The notes beneath the pieces were generated by a model. It did no database searches, was not told the origin of the DNA, and saw only the letters and a program-made list of their open reading frames with translations. 64,000 nucleotides of DNA from Corallium rubrum (lineage: Eukaryota; Cnidaria; Anthozoa; Scleralcyonacea; Coralliidae): NCBI GenBank assembly GCA_964035015.1, contig OZ036002.1, positions 8,524,143 to 8,588,142 on the forward strand, read 5' to 3'. The first letter of the stretch is position 1. The number at the start of each line of letters is the position of its first letter. Below, in pieces: positions 47,514 to 64,000 of this stretch. The position numbers and the translations under genes are program-made.

Positions 47514-48145
47514 ACACACCCCCACGCCCAATTCGCGGAGCAACAATCAATACCCACGATTCCGGGCTCGGCTACTGTGCGGTAATATAAGCAATGCCTA
47601 TTCCAGAAATTGGAATTTTCGAAATATTTTCTCCGGTTTCGTTATCGAAGTTCGTTATTAAAAAAACTCACTAGCGTCGCCTGTTGACGTTTTGGAATTG
47701 GAGGAAGAATTCTTAATCGCAATTTCAAATAAAGACAATAATAAAAGCAATATTCCAGAAAATTCCTAAAGAACAAGATTTTTATTCTCATTAATAATTC
47801 ACAAGATAAAAACAAGGAAATCAGTACGGAGGCAGAGTTTGGGTACGTGATCAAACAATTGCATAGATAAAGTCAACTTATAAAACGAAACAAACTCCGA
47901 AAAGTAGCAAATAATCTCAATGACTTTCCCGCTCCTTCTTCCAACTCTTCTGTCTTTTTTTATAATCTCATACTTAGAAATTTTAAAATACTATATTCTT
48001 GTAAAAAAAACAATCCTAACTTGCTATTATTAGAATCTATACATATACGGTTTAACCGGCCTGAACTAAACTCTGGCCTCAAAGCGACAAAAGGGCTGAC
48101 ACTTTTTCCATAATTTATTCACCGATAACCCAAATGCATGGATCA
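46498..48145. repeat. Tandem duplication, second copy, with other insertions
   Basis: A' (46498-47148) repeats block A but carries about 300 extra bases at 46640-46942, related to the hairpin MITE at 32866-33088. B' (about 47665-48145) repeats block B with small changes (GTTGACGTTTTGG for GTTGGCGTTCGTTTTGG). Between them, 47180-47660 is unrelated to the first copy's spacer. Confidence 0.85.
47480..47513. repeat. 34-base poly-C run
   Basis: An uninterrupted run of 34 C bases lies in the second duplication copy, followed by CACACACCCCCACG. The Gly-run frame opposite is an artefact. Confidence 0.95.
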
Positions 48146-48208
48146 TTAACTCAGAACTCGTGTGTGTTTCTGACACTTTCAATTGATGATGGCATCCTCA
48201 TGAAATGC

Positions 48209-48530
48209 ACAACACGCTATGTAAGCGAGTGAAATGCCCAATATTACTTATAATATACCCAATTCTCTCCTGGCATTACCACCTTATTATATATACAGAA
48301 CTCGCGATCAAGCTCTCGGCAACGCCCTCCGTGGCTCAGTGGTCAGAGCATTGCACAAGAATCGCAAGGTCGTGGGTTCAATTCCTGCCGGAAGGCCTGT
48401 GTAGTTGCATTTTTCGCAACTGGTCCCGGTTTGGTCTTAAAATGTATATATTCTACACTCGAATTTTCCTTCACCCCAAATCCGCCTTACAACACGCTAT
48501 GTAATCGAGTGAAATGCCCAATATTACTTA
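48209..48530. repeat. 42 bp direct repeats flanking a SINE-bearing block
   Basis: The sequence starting ACAACACGCTATGTAAGCGA and ending CAATATTACTTA occurs at 48209-48250 and 48489-48530 with a single base difference. The enclosed 238 bp carry the tRNA-like SINE head. Confidence 0.8.
48325..48470 (+). mobile_element. tRNA-derived SINE
   Basis: 48325-48396 folds as a tRNA. It has an acceptor stem CCCTCCG / CGGAAGG (one mismatch), a D-arm GCTC...GAGC, a T-arm with GGTTCAATTCC (48375-48385, the B box), and TGGCTCAGTGGTCAGAGC as the A box. The anticodon loop CAAGAAT lacks U33, and the anticodon stem has a mismatch, so it is not a working tRNA gene. A tRNA-unrelated tail (GTTGCATTTTTCGCAACTGG) follows, as in SINEs. 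Confidence 0.75.
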
Positions 48531-48892
48531 TTGCTTGTAAATAGTTAGGTTTGACAATGATTCTGTAATAGAGTCAAATATTACCTCGATTACTGTCTCG
48601 TCTTGTTTATTTCCTCAAATCTTGAGTTTTTACAAGATGCTACTTTTCGGAATTTGTTTTGTTTTATATTTCTTAAAGTTGTCGGCTGGAAAAGGTTTTT
48701 TAAGTCAACTTTTACCTCAAATTTCTCTTAAAATACTAATTCATTTGAAGAAGCTATACCAAACACCTCGAAGTTGGTTAAAAAATATCGGCTTCGCCGG
48801 CACAAAAAGCTATCCCGCGTATTGTGTGAACGGGACCGGAATTAGAGCACGGCGCGTGACGCGAGGCATAAAGCACAATCGCCTTCGTAGAC

Positions 48893-49055
48893 TTGCTCCA
48901 AGTCTGCCTCTTGTTGTTTCGAGACGGGTTTGTTTCGAGATAAAAGGCGGTCGGCCACGGGAAGAAAAGCGGGCGAGCGAAATCCCGCGGGCGGAAAACA
49001 TAACCCATCTCGAAACAAACCCGTCTCGAAACAACAAGAGGCAGACTTGGAGCAA
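48893..49055. mobile_element. Hairpin MITE with 49 bp arms
   Basis: 48893-48941 (TTGCTCCAAGTCTGCC...GGGTTTGTTTCGAGAT) is the near-perfect complement of 49007-49055. The spacer of about 65 bases is GC-rich. Open frames of 76-155 codons over it in several frames arise from the arms. Confidence 0.85.
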
Positions 49056-49779
49056 GCCTATCGCCTTCGGTAAAAAGCCAAGTAGTTGAATGAGAAACGG
49101 AAGTGTGACATTCCAGGTGGTAGAGTTTGTTATTCTTGCCACTTCAGGAATCAGGACACTCTTGGAAAATGCTGTTTTTACCTGGGAAAAATTCGTGCAA
49201 TGATGGTAATGTGAAGAATTTTGTAAATTGACGGGGCGTCGCTATAAATGTATCACAGAACAGCATCGTGAAAAAGACATCCTTTTGAAAAATTATCCCC
49301 CGCATTTCGTCGGCTTTTTTGCGCCCACAGTTGAAATGGTGTTGAAAATGACGGCGTCAAACGTAATTTTCACGTATAAAAAATTACATAACCTTCTTTG
49401 TGCTTTTGAGAATGAAATTCATCTCGATATATGTAAAGTATTAAAGCCGAAGACAAGCATTTGTATACGGGAGATGTGTTTACATAGGGAAATTGATATC
49501 CCGCTTTGCCACTGCCCAGATTTGGCAAAGTGAGTTGGCCGCCTGTCCATGCGGCATGCGCAAAATAAATTAACAGCACAAGCGAAAAAATACTACTTCC
49601 TCATTCGGAGCTAGGATCTCGTCTTCGCCAAAATTTCGGCTTTATAGCAGGGACGAGTTTACATCGCCTCCTCCATATAGGCCCCTAAGACTGTTTTCCA
49701 TTACGCCTGCTTTGCCCGTGCGGGCGGCGCGAAATGGAAAGTGTTATTTTCCGCTGGCTGAGGCATGCACGAAAGAAGC

Positions 49780-50692
49780 GGAAATGTTTTCTCACACGCC
49801 GCTGGAGGCTGCGTACGAGTTCCAGGGGGTAAAAGAGTGGGGTAAGTCAGGAGTAATTCCATGCCATTTCAACACAGTCATGACACCCACCCTCTCCAAA
49901 TTTCTTTATATTTTGCAGGCAGTTAACATTGTGTGGGAATAGTTTAAGTTCAAAATTTGAGCATCATAGCTGCAATAGTTTTTGAGATATCGCAATGCGA
50001 AATATGGCCCGAAAAGCAAAAAAGTGGGCGTGGCCAGTGCCAAATTCACCACTACCGCATTTTACATTTTGACTTGTAACTTCATACCCGTACATGGTAT
50101 ATCCATCAAAATTTGCACAAGGATGTATTTGTATGTGGATATTTCAAAACTTGCACTTTCATCTTTGTATCTGCAACCAGTAATGTGTTATGGCACAGCA
50201 AAAAGTCTAATTATGTGTTTCCGAAGACACGAAATATACATCATCTTTATTGGAAAATTTTTTATGGAAGCCATACAGACACAACAGCGATTTTTCCCCC
50301 ACATCATATCCACACGCTATTCTACATTCAGGCAAAATTTGGTGATGGTTAGTTGCCTGCTTCTAAAATTAGAGCCCTCTAAAGTTGTTGTATTTTCTAA
50401 AGAACTTTAATAGTACGTTTTGGATGTCTCTTAAGAATAAAGTACATTCATTGAGAAATGAGACTGCCAAATACCTTAATGTTTGATTCTACCCTTCTTT
50501 ATTACCAGTACATTATGTTCTCCAGGAGTAACTGTTATTTCTTGTATCAAATATAAAGTAATTTGGAGAGGGTGGGTGTCAAATCAGGGTTTTTTTGTGT
50601 TGAAATGGCATGGAATTACTCTCAGGCAAGTCAGATTTTGTTGCTTTCGCTATGTTAACGTAGCAGCTCCCAGCGGTGTGTGAGAAACATCC
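49780..50692. mobile_element. ~0.9 kb inverted-repeat element
   Basis: Outer ends TCTCACACGCCGCTGG and CCAGCGGTGTGTGAGA are inverted. Subterminal blocks also match in reverse: AATTCCATGCCATTTCAACA with CACCCACCCTCTCCAAA on the left, and TTTGGAGAGGGTGGGTG with TGTTGAAATGGCATGGAATT on the right. The interior frame at 49982-50410 shows no known motif. Confidence 0.7.
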
Positions 50693-50725
50693 TTTAAGCT
50701 GGTTTCTACGAGTCGCAAAATGCCG

Positions 50726-50835
50726 CGCGCTTGACTTTTTCTTTTGTCTTGTGAGTTACTGAATTTCCACGCAGTGGAACAAAGTAGAAAGTGACTTATT
50801 CAATGTTCAAAAGAAAAGTCGCGCGCGCGAAAAGG
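50726..50835. repeat. Hairpin with CGCGCG ends
   Basis: GCGCGCTTGACTTTTTCTTT and TTTGAACA/TTCAAAAGAAAAGTCGCGCG pair across about 60 bases. The core AAAAGTCGC.CGCGCGAAAA resembles that of the MITE at 63189-63338, so the two may be related. Confidence 0.55.
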
Positions 50836-51529
50836 AGAGAGTGCATGTTTTCCCTTACTGCACACATTGGGAAAATTTATTTCAGTTTTGGAAGATAATA
50901 ATACAGACTTCACGCTTAGCTTGATACTTCACTAAAAGCCTGATCCAATAATTAATAATTATTATCAATATTAGTCAATTGGTTAAAAAGCGTATACTGT
51001 ACATCAAATGTAAGCAAAAATTATAATTTTTTTACACGCTTTGCTAACTTTGTTTTACGTTTTATATATAGTTGACCAGAATTATTATACACCAGACAAC
51101 ACCAGTAAGAAGCAAAGTGAAAAGATGGTAAACTGCCGAGATTTTGACGAAATACGGACGTTTCGAACAGAGCCTGCACATTTTGGAAACATCAATATTT
51201 CGTTACTAAAATTGTCGACAGTTTCCCACCTTTTCACTTTGCTCTATCCAAAACTACTGCCTGTATATACGCAGCACTCTGCTTCAAGTTTAACACCAGT
51301 AAAGTGTTGATGAGGCTACCGAGCGATTCACTTATCTCTTATACAGCAGAGTGCATCACCAGACCCTTAGCGTTTCAATACCGGTAATGGTAATGTCCGC
51401 CGTATACAGTAGCATGAATATCTGACTTTTGAACACCAGATATGGGTCTTGTAGTTACCTTAACCACGGAATTGTGCACGTTGTTCAGTTCGCAGTTCCC
51501 ATACACAACCATAGAATATGATGTCGAAA

Positions 51530-51629
51530 TATAGTAAGGTTAGATACACTGCCAAAACAGAGAAACAGAGAACGAAACGTTAGACTCCTACGTTCTCTGT
51601 TTCGGCAGTATATATCTAACCTTACTATA
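51530..51629. repeat. Hairpin MITE, 100 bp
   Basis: TATAGTAAGGTTAGATACAC...ACAGAGAA and TTCTCTGT...ATATCTAACCTTACTATA are inverted. TA at both ends would fit a Tc1/mariner-type duplication. Confidence 0.7.
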
Positions 51630-51670
51630 CTTCAATTGTTGTTTCTACACTGCCTACGCAGCACGCTACT

Positions 51671-51676
51671 TTTATT
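51671..51676 (-). promoter_or_regulatory. Candidate polyadenylation signal of WDR74
   Basis: AATAAA on the minus strand, about 130 bases after the WDR74 stop codon. Confidence 0.4.
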
Positions 51677-51805
51677 TCACCCATAGAACATATGATTGGA
51701 TTTGGATAACCTCGCAAGATTAATGTTACTCCCTAACCTGCCTCCCTTCCTGTCAGCCCCGCGAAGGCTTTCTTCAAGCTCATCTATATCTTCTCCTCTT
51801 CAGAG

Positions 51806-60375
<8,570 letters not shown>

Positions 60376-60556
60376 GTTGTTTTGAACGCCCCACGTGGAC
60401 GACGACGAATGGCCGGACAATTATTGCGCGAAATCTGTGAAGATGAGATCGACATAAAAGACGGACATCATAATATTCCCGCCGATTTTTCACGAGCCGC
60501 AGCCACTTAATCTTGCAAAATTTCCCCATTTCTTTCTCACGTTTACAAGTTTAAGC

Positions 60557-60913
60557 CCACTGATCTCAAATAATAGACTCACTATACTGGATAGAGCATC
60601 CGGTGCTCGCTGTGAAGTTGGAATAAATTAGTGGCGGCCATTTCAGGTGGGACCCACTTGGTTTTCATACAGCCACTTTTAAGTTCTCCCATAGCGACAG
60701 ATACATGTCACAAAAATTTAGCTGGTTTTCGTTAAAAATCCAATCATTTAAAGCGAAAACCAGAGGCGAAAACTGTGATTCAGCAATATTGTGGGTCCCA
60801 CCGGATATGGCCGCCGCAAGATTTTTAGCCTCACTTCCGACTTCAATTTTTGCCACGCGCGAAACAATAGATGCTCTATCCAGTATAATGAGTGTATTAT
60901 TTGAGATCAGTGG
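60557..60913. mobile_element. Inverted-repeat element just upstream of WDR74
   Basis: CCACTGATCTCAAATAATAG...ACTGGATAGAGCAT (60557-60599) is mirrored by ATGCTCTATCCAGT...TATTTGAGATCAGTGG (60871-60913). Inner blocks GGCGGCCATTTCAGGTGGGA / TCCCACCGGATATGGCCGCC also pair. It starts about 180 bases upstream of the WDR74 ATG. Confidence 0.75.
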
Positions 60914-60924
60914 TTTAGGCCACG

Positions 60925-61112
60925 TTCGCACTATACTGGATAGCTATTGTGCAAGCACGAAAATCTATCCGGTATAAATAGTTGAAAATCACGCGCGCTT
61001 TGCCAGCGCGGGTCGGAGGAGCGGCCTTTGAAAGTTGGCCCAAATTGAACTGGTCCCGCCCGCGCGGGCAAAGCGGAACAGGCGCGTTTTGTGTCAGCAT
61101 AAAAGCTATCCA
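60925..61112. repeat. Second TATACTGGATAG inverted repeat
   Basis: ACTATACTGGATAGCT (60932) and AGCTATCCAGTATAACT (61087-61108) are inverted around a GC-rich core with CCCGCGCGGGC. The same TATACTGGATAG motif ends the element on its left. Confidence 0.6.
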
Positions 61113-62192
61113 GTATAACTGGGGGCCAAATAGTTTTCTGCGGCCACATGGTAGTTCGAAAGACCATTTCCCGTTAATATTTTAATCTAAAGAAAAGAGA
61201 CTGAAAATACTTGCAAGGCCCAGTCCAAAATTGTTTAGTCTATTTGTGTTATTATTTAATTCAAGGTTCAACAATTGGAGAAGAGGAAGCTAAAATTAGT
61301 GACGACTATGAAGAGTGAGCTTACAGTATATCAACTTTCTTAAAAGTAATATTTAGAATTAAGACTGGTCTGTCGTATTTCTGACCTAACAAGGTATCTA
61401 ATTGAATTGAATAATCATATTTTGACCATATTTACTGTATGAATTCCAACGAATTGTCGCAATTAAATACATCAGCATAGAAAGAAAAAAATCATTTCTA
61501 ACTCTTGGTAAAATAATTAATTTTAAGAAAGCTGGGAAAAGCAGAAAGGGAACTGGGAGAGTCCTTTTAAGTGATCCGTTTTAGTTTTAGCGATGAGCTA
61601 TAAATAAATTTATGAGTTCTATTTATAGATAAATGGAACACGCAAATTCTTAGAAAGTCATCACAGCCCTCCCGGCTGGGAAATAATTATATGAAAATAA
61701 AAACATGCAAATATGCATCCCAAATTTAATATATACTAAACGTGTTATAGTTCTTAATGCTGATGGATATAATTGTGTTATTACTGTTCATATATATAAC
61801 ATTACTGTTCCGTTTTATTTTTTCCTTTCCTGCTATGGAGGATATCTCACAACACGGTCTTGATCATGCTAGCAATCAATATTCACATGAAATTCCGTAA
61901 AAGCATATCAAACTTAGCGACTAGAAAAGTAGGGAGCACGTTATTTTCACTGAATCCGTTAAACTTATGCAATGTTTGAATATTTTGATCTTATAAATGA
62001 ATGTTTAGAGGATTTTCCACCAATAAATTGCTCCATGTCACACATTCTTGCCAATTCAAGACAAAAGCGAAGTGTATGTTTCAAACCAGCTCACACGTTA
62101 ACTTTTTAAGCTTAACGCTGAACCAACGAAGGGGGGTCATTATTGTCTCACCCAGCGCCCGACGAACCATGTGTATATATTTAGTGTAATCC
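61113..62192. other. Spacer between WDR74 and BIRC6, mostly BIRC6 3' flank
   Basis: AT-rich sequence with no coding exon seen on either strand. An AATAAA on the minus strand at 61814-61819 could end the BIRC6 transcript. Confidence 0.5.
61814..61819 (-). promoter_or_regulatory. Candidate polyadenylation signal of BIRC6
   Basis: Minus-strand AATAAA about 375 bases after the BIRC6 stop codon at 62193. Confidence 0.3.
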
Positions 62193-63785
62193 TTATTCAG
62201 TGTCCTCCTCGGCGGTTTGTAAACAGTCCTGGGGAATCTTAGATATCGCTTCGCGAAGTTGTGTTGTGTGCCGTCGTAGTGATTCTAGGTGATGGGTTAT
62301 AGATCGCATTGTTCGTTTTTCTTTGGACCATGCTTCCAGTTCTCGGATCCACTCATCGCATTGTTGTAAAACTTCGTCTTGCTTGAGATAAAAGTGACGT
62401 TCGATGACCTTGGAATAAGAAATGATAAAACTAATATAGAAATGGGCGAGGACTTGGTGATAAAGCGTGTGCTCGTCTCGCAGCTTCTACACAAACCTTT
62501 ACAGTAGAGATTATATATCACATGTCACGATTCACATAGGATATAGCATCATATCACATGTCACCATACCACACGTCACATATTACCAAGTTACCATATC
62601 ACATCACCATGTTACCATATAACATATCATCATATCACATATCACCACAACACCATGTCATACTACATATCACCATGTCACCATATAACATACCACATAT
62701 CATCATATCACCACAACACCATGTCACATACTACATGTCACCATATCACATACCATATCATCATGTTACCATATAACATACCATATAGCATCATATCACC
62801 ACGTCACCATGTCACATACTACATATCACCACGTCATATATCACATGTCATCATATCACATACCACATCATCATGTTACCAAATAACATACCACATAGCA
62901 TCGTATCACCACGTCACCACATCACATACTACATATCACCATGTCATATATCACATATCACCATATCACATATCACATAGCACATCACCATGTTACCATA
63001 TAACATAGCACATCACCGTGTTACCATATCACATACCACATCATCATGTTACCATATAACATAGCACATTACCATGTTACCATATCACATACCACATCAT
63101 CATATCACATATCACCACGTCACCATATCATATATAACCATGTCACATACCACATCACATATTCCCATATCACAATGTTACTATATAAAGCCGGTTTTCC
63201 ACTAGGCGATTTTTTTCGCGCTAAGCGACTTTCTTTTGTTCGAATTCAATAGATTTCTGATTAGTTCCAGCTCAGAGCCCATGAGACAAAAGAAAAAGTC
63301 GCTTCGCGCGAAAAGAGTCGCCTAGTGGAAAACCGGCTTAACACCAACCACATTGTCACCATGCCACATATCACATATCACATGTATGTCACAATCACCA
63401 ATTCACCATGTCATATATCACCATGTAACAACATATCACCATATCAGAGCACATCACATAGAGCAACTCACGTATATCATATCATCATACTAAATGAAGA
63501 TCTAGCGCTGTTAGTCCATTCACCAAAACCACATTTAATTTATTTTACTGTTGTGGCAAACTATAAGAAATTCAAATGAATGGAACACTTACTTACCTCT
63601 TTGAAACAAGGGCAGGGCTTTTTTACCGGTTCAAGCATTGCCCATTTTACCGTCGCCTGACGAATGTTTGCGTCATATTCCCGCGAGTTTACTGTACCCG
63701 AGTGGGTTCCACGCGATCTTTCGTAACCAGGTTCATTGAAGTACGGCTCCGGTACTAAGATGAGTGACTGGATGGAAACAAGAAC
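62193..63785 (-). CDS. BIRC6: BIRC6 (BRUCE/Apollon), C-terminal end; partial
   Basis: BIRC6 is a giant inhibitor-of-apoptosis protein with an N-terminal BIR domain and a C-terminal UBC domain that acts as a combined E2/E3 ubiquitin ligase. Only the last two coding exons are here: 63597-63785 and 62193-62408, joined in frame. The first encodes [20 protein letters not shown], then [10 protein letters not shown] and [15 protein letters not shown], the C-terminal half of the UBC fold. The second starts [20 protein letters not shown] and ends in a charged tail, [16 protein letters not shown]...TAEEDTE. The FKEVI.RHFYLK and HTTQLRE segments separate it from UBE2O, whose UBC domain is otherwise similar. 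The catalytic cysteine, the BIR domain and the start lie right of the window. A second stop-proximal motif was not found, so the end at 62193 is likely real. Confidence 0.93.
62530..63480. repeat. Degenerate CATATCACCATGTTACC minisatellite
   Basis: Short variable units (CATATCAC, CATGTCAC, CATGTTACCATATAACATA, CATCATATCAC) run through about 800 bases of the last BIRC6 intron. A MITE at 63189-63338 interrupts the array. Thr/His/Tyr/Ile-rich frames here are artefacts. Confidence 0.88.
63189..63338. mobile_element. PIF/Harbinger-like MITE, 150 bp, TAA duplication
   Basis: The ends AGCCGGTTTTCCACTAGGCG and CGCCTAGTGGAAAACCGGCT are perfect inverted repeats. They are flanked by TAA at 63186-63188 and 63339-63341. 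The element inserted into the CATATCAC minisatellite, whose units resume on the right. Confidence 0.85.
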
Positions 63786-64000
63786 CTTGAGGGAAAGAAG
63801 GAAATTAGCATAAAATGCTTAAAATGACTTTATGTGATTTTATGTAATACGAGCAACAATGCTGCAACTTTGTTGCGTTGCAAGTTAAAAAGCGTCGTTG
63901 CACGTATTACCACCCACCTTAAACATTGCCACGCAACAATGATTTTGTTGCAAGTTGAATCAGCATGTTGCAGCAAGTAGAACTGGAGTCTACTTTTTTC
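63786..64000 (-). other. Start of the next BIRC6 intron
   Basis: Sequence upstream of the penultimate exon's acceptor (CTTTCCCTCAAG). It contains a GTTGCA-rich stretch (CAACAATGCTGCAACTTTGT) with short inverted repeats. No exon is seen before the window edge. Confidence 0.5.

Noticed and set aside
48325..48396. A tRNA gene
   Set aside because: The anticodon loop lacks U33, stems have mismatches and a SINE-like tail follows, so it is called a SINE head.
48622..49142. 155-, 110- and 76-codon overlapping frames
   Set aside because: They lie on the arms of the hairpin MITE and mirror each other on the two strands.
62558..63252. Open frames of 68-117 codons
   Set aside because: Low-complexity translation of the CATATCAC minisatellite.

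Overview
This is a stretch of AT-rich animal nuclear DNA. The genes are split by many introns with GT-AG junctions, and they are widely spaced. The DNA between and within them is packed with satellites, inverted-repeat elements and decayed transposons. The gene set (cornichon, kindlin, WDR74, BIRC6) is metazoan. The intron-rich kindlin gene and the repeat types suggest an early-branching marine invertebrate, most likely an anthozoan cnidarian such as a coral or sea anemone. The species cannot be fixed from sequence alone.

Layout, left to right. 39-166 may be the last exon of an unidentified plus-strand gene, followed by inverted-repeat elements (1040-1694) and a GC-richer minisatellite (2075-3000). 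3379-8134 is a minus-strand cornichon homologue; its second intron is mostly a 2.5 kb satellite with a 28 bp period. 8318-26160 is a 17.8 kb satellite of about 172 bp monomers with higher-order periodicity. It starts less than 200 bp upstream of the cornichon start codon and ends in a perfect hairpin followed by inverted, decayed monomers. 26700-31600 is a graveyard of nested MITEs. 31619-44452 is a complete minus-strand kindlin (fermitin) gene of 15 coding exons. 45256-48145 is a tandem duplication disrupted by different insertions in each copy. 48200-51650 holds a SINE and hairpin elements. 51806-60375 is a complete minus-strand WDR74 (Nsa1) gene of 11 coding exons, whose introns hold a transposon-derived minisatellite and a pogo/Tigger remnant. 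62193-63785 holds the last two coding exons of BIRC6, which continues beyond the right edge.

The four recognised genes do not form one pathway: cornichon is an ER cargo receptor, kindlin activates integrins, WDR74 acts in 60S ribosome assembly, and BIRC6 is an IAP-type ubiquitin ligase. All four are on the minus strand. Their exon models were assembled by hand; every junction keeps frame, and the kindlin and WDR74 products (676 and 380 residues) match the usual lengths of their families.
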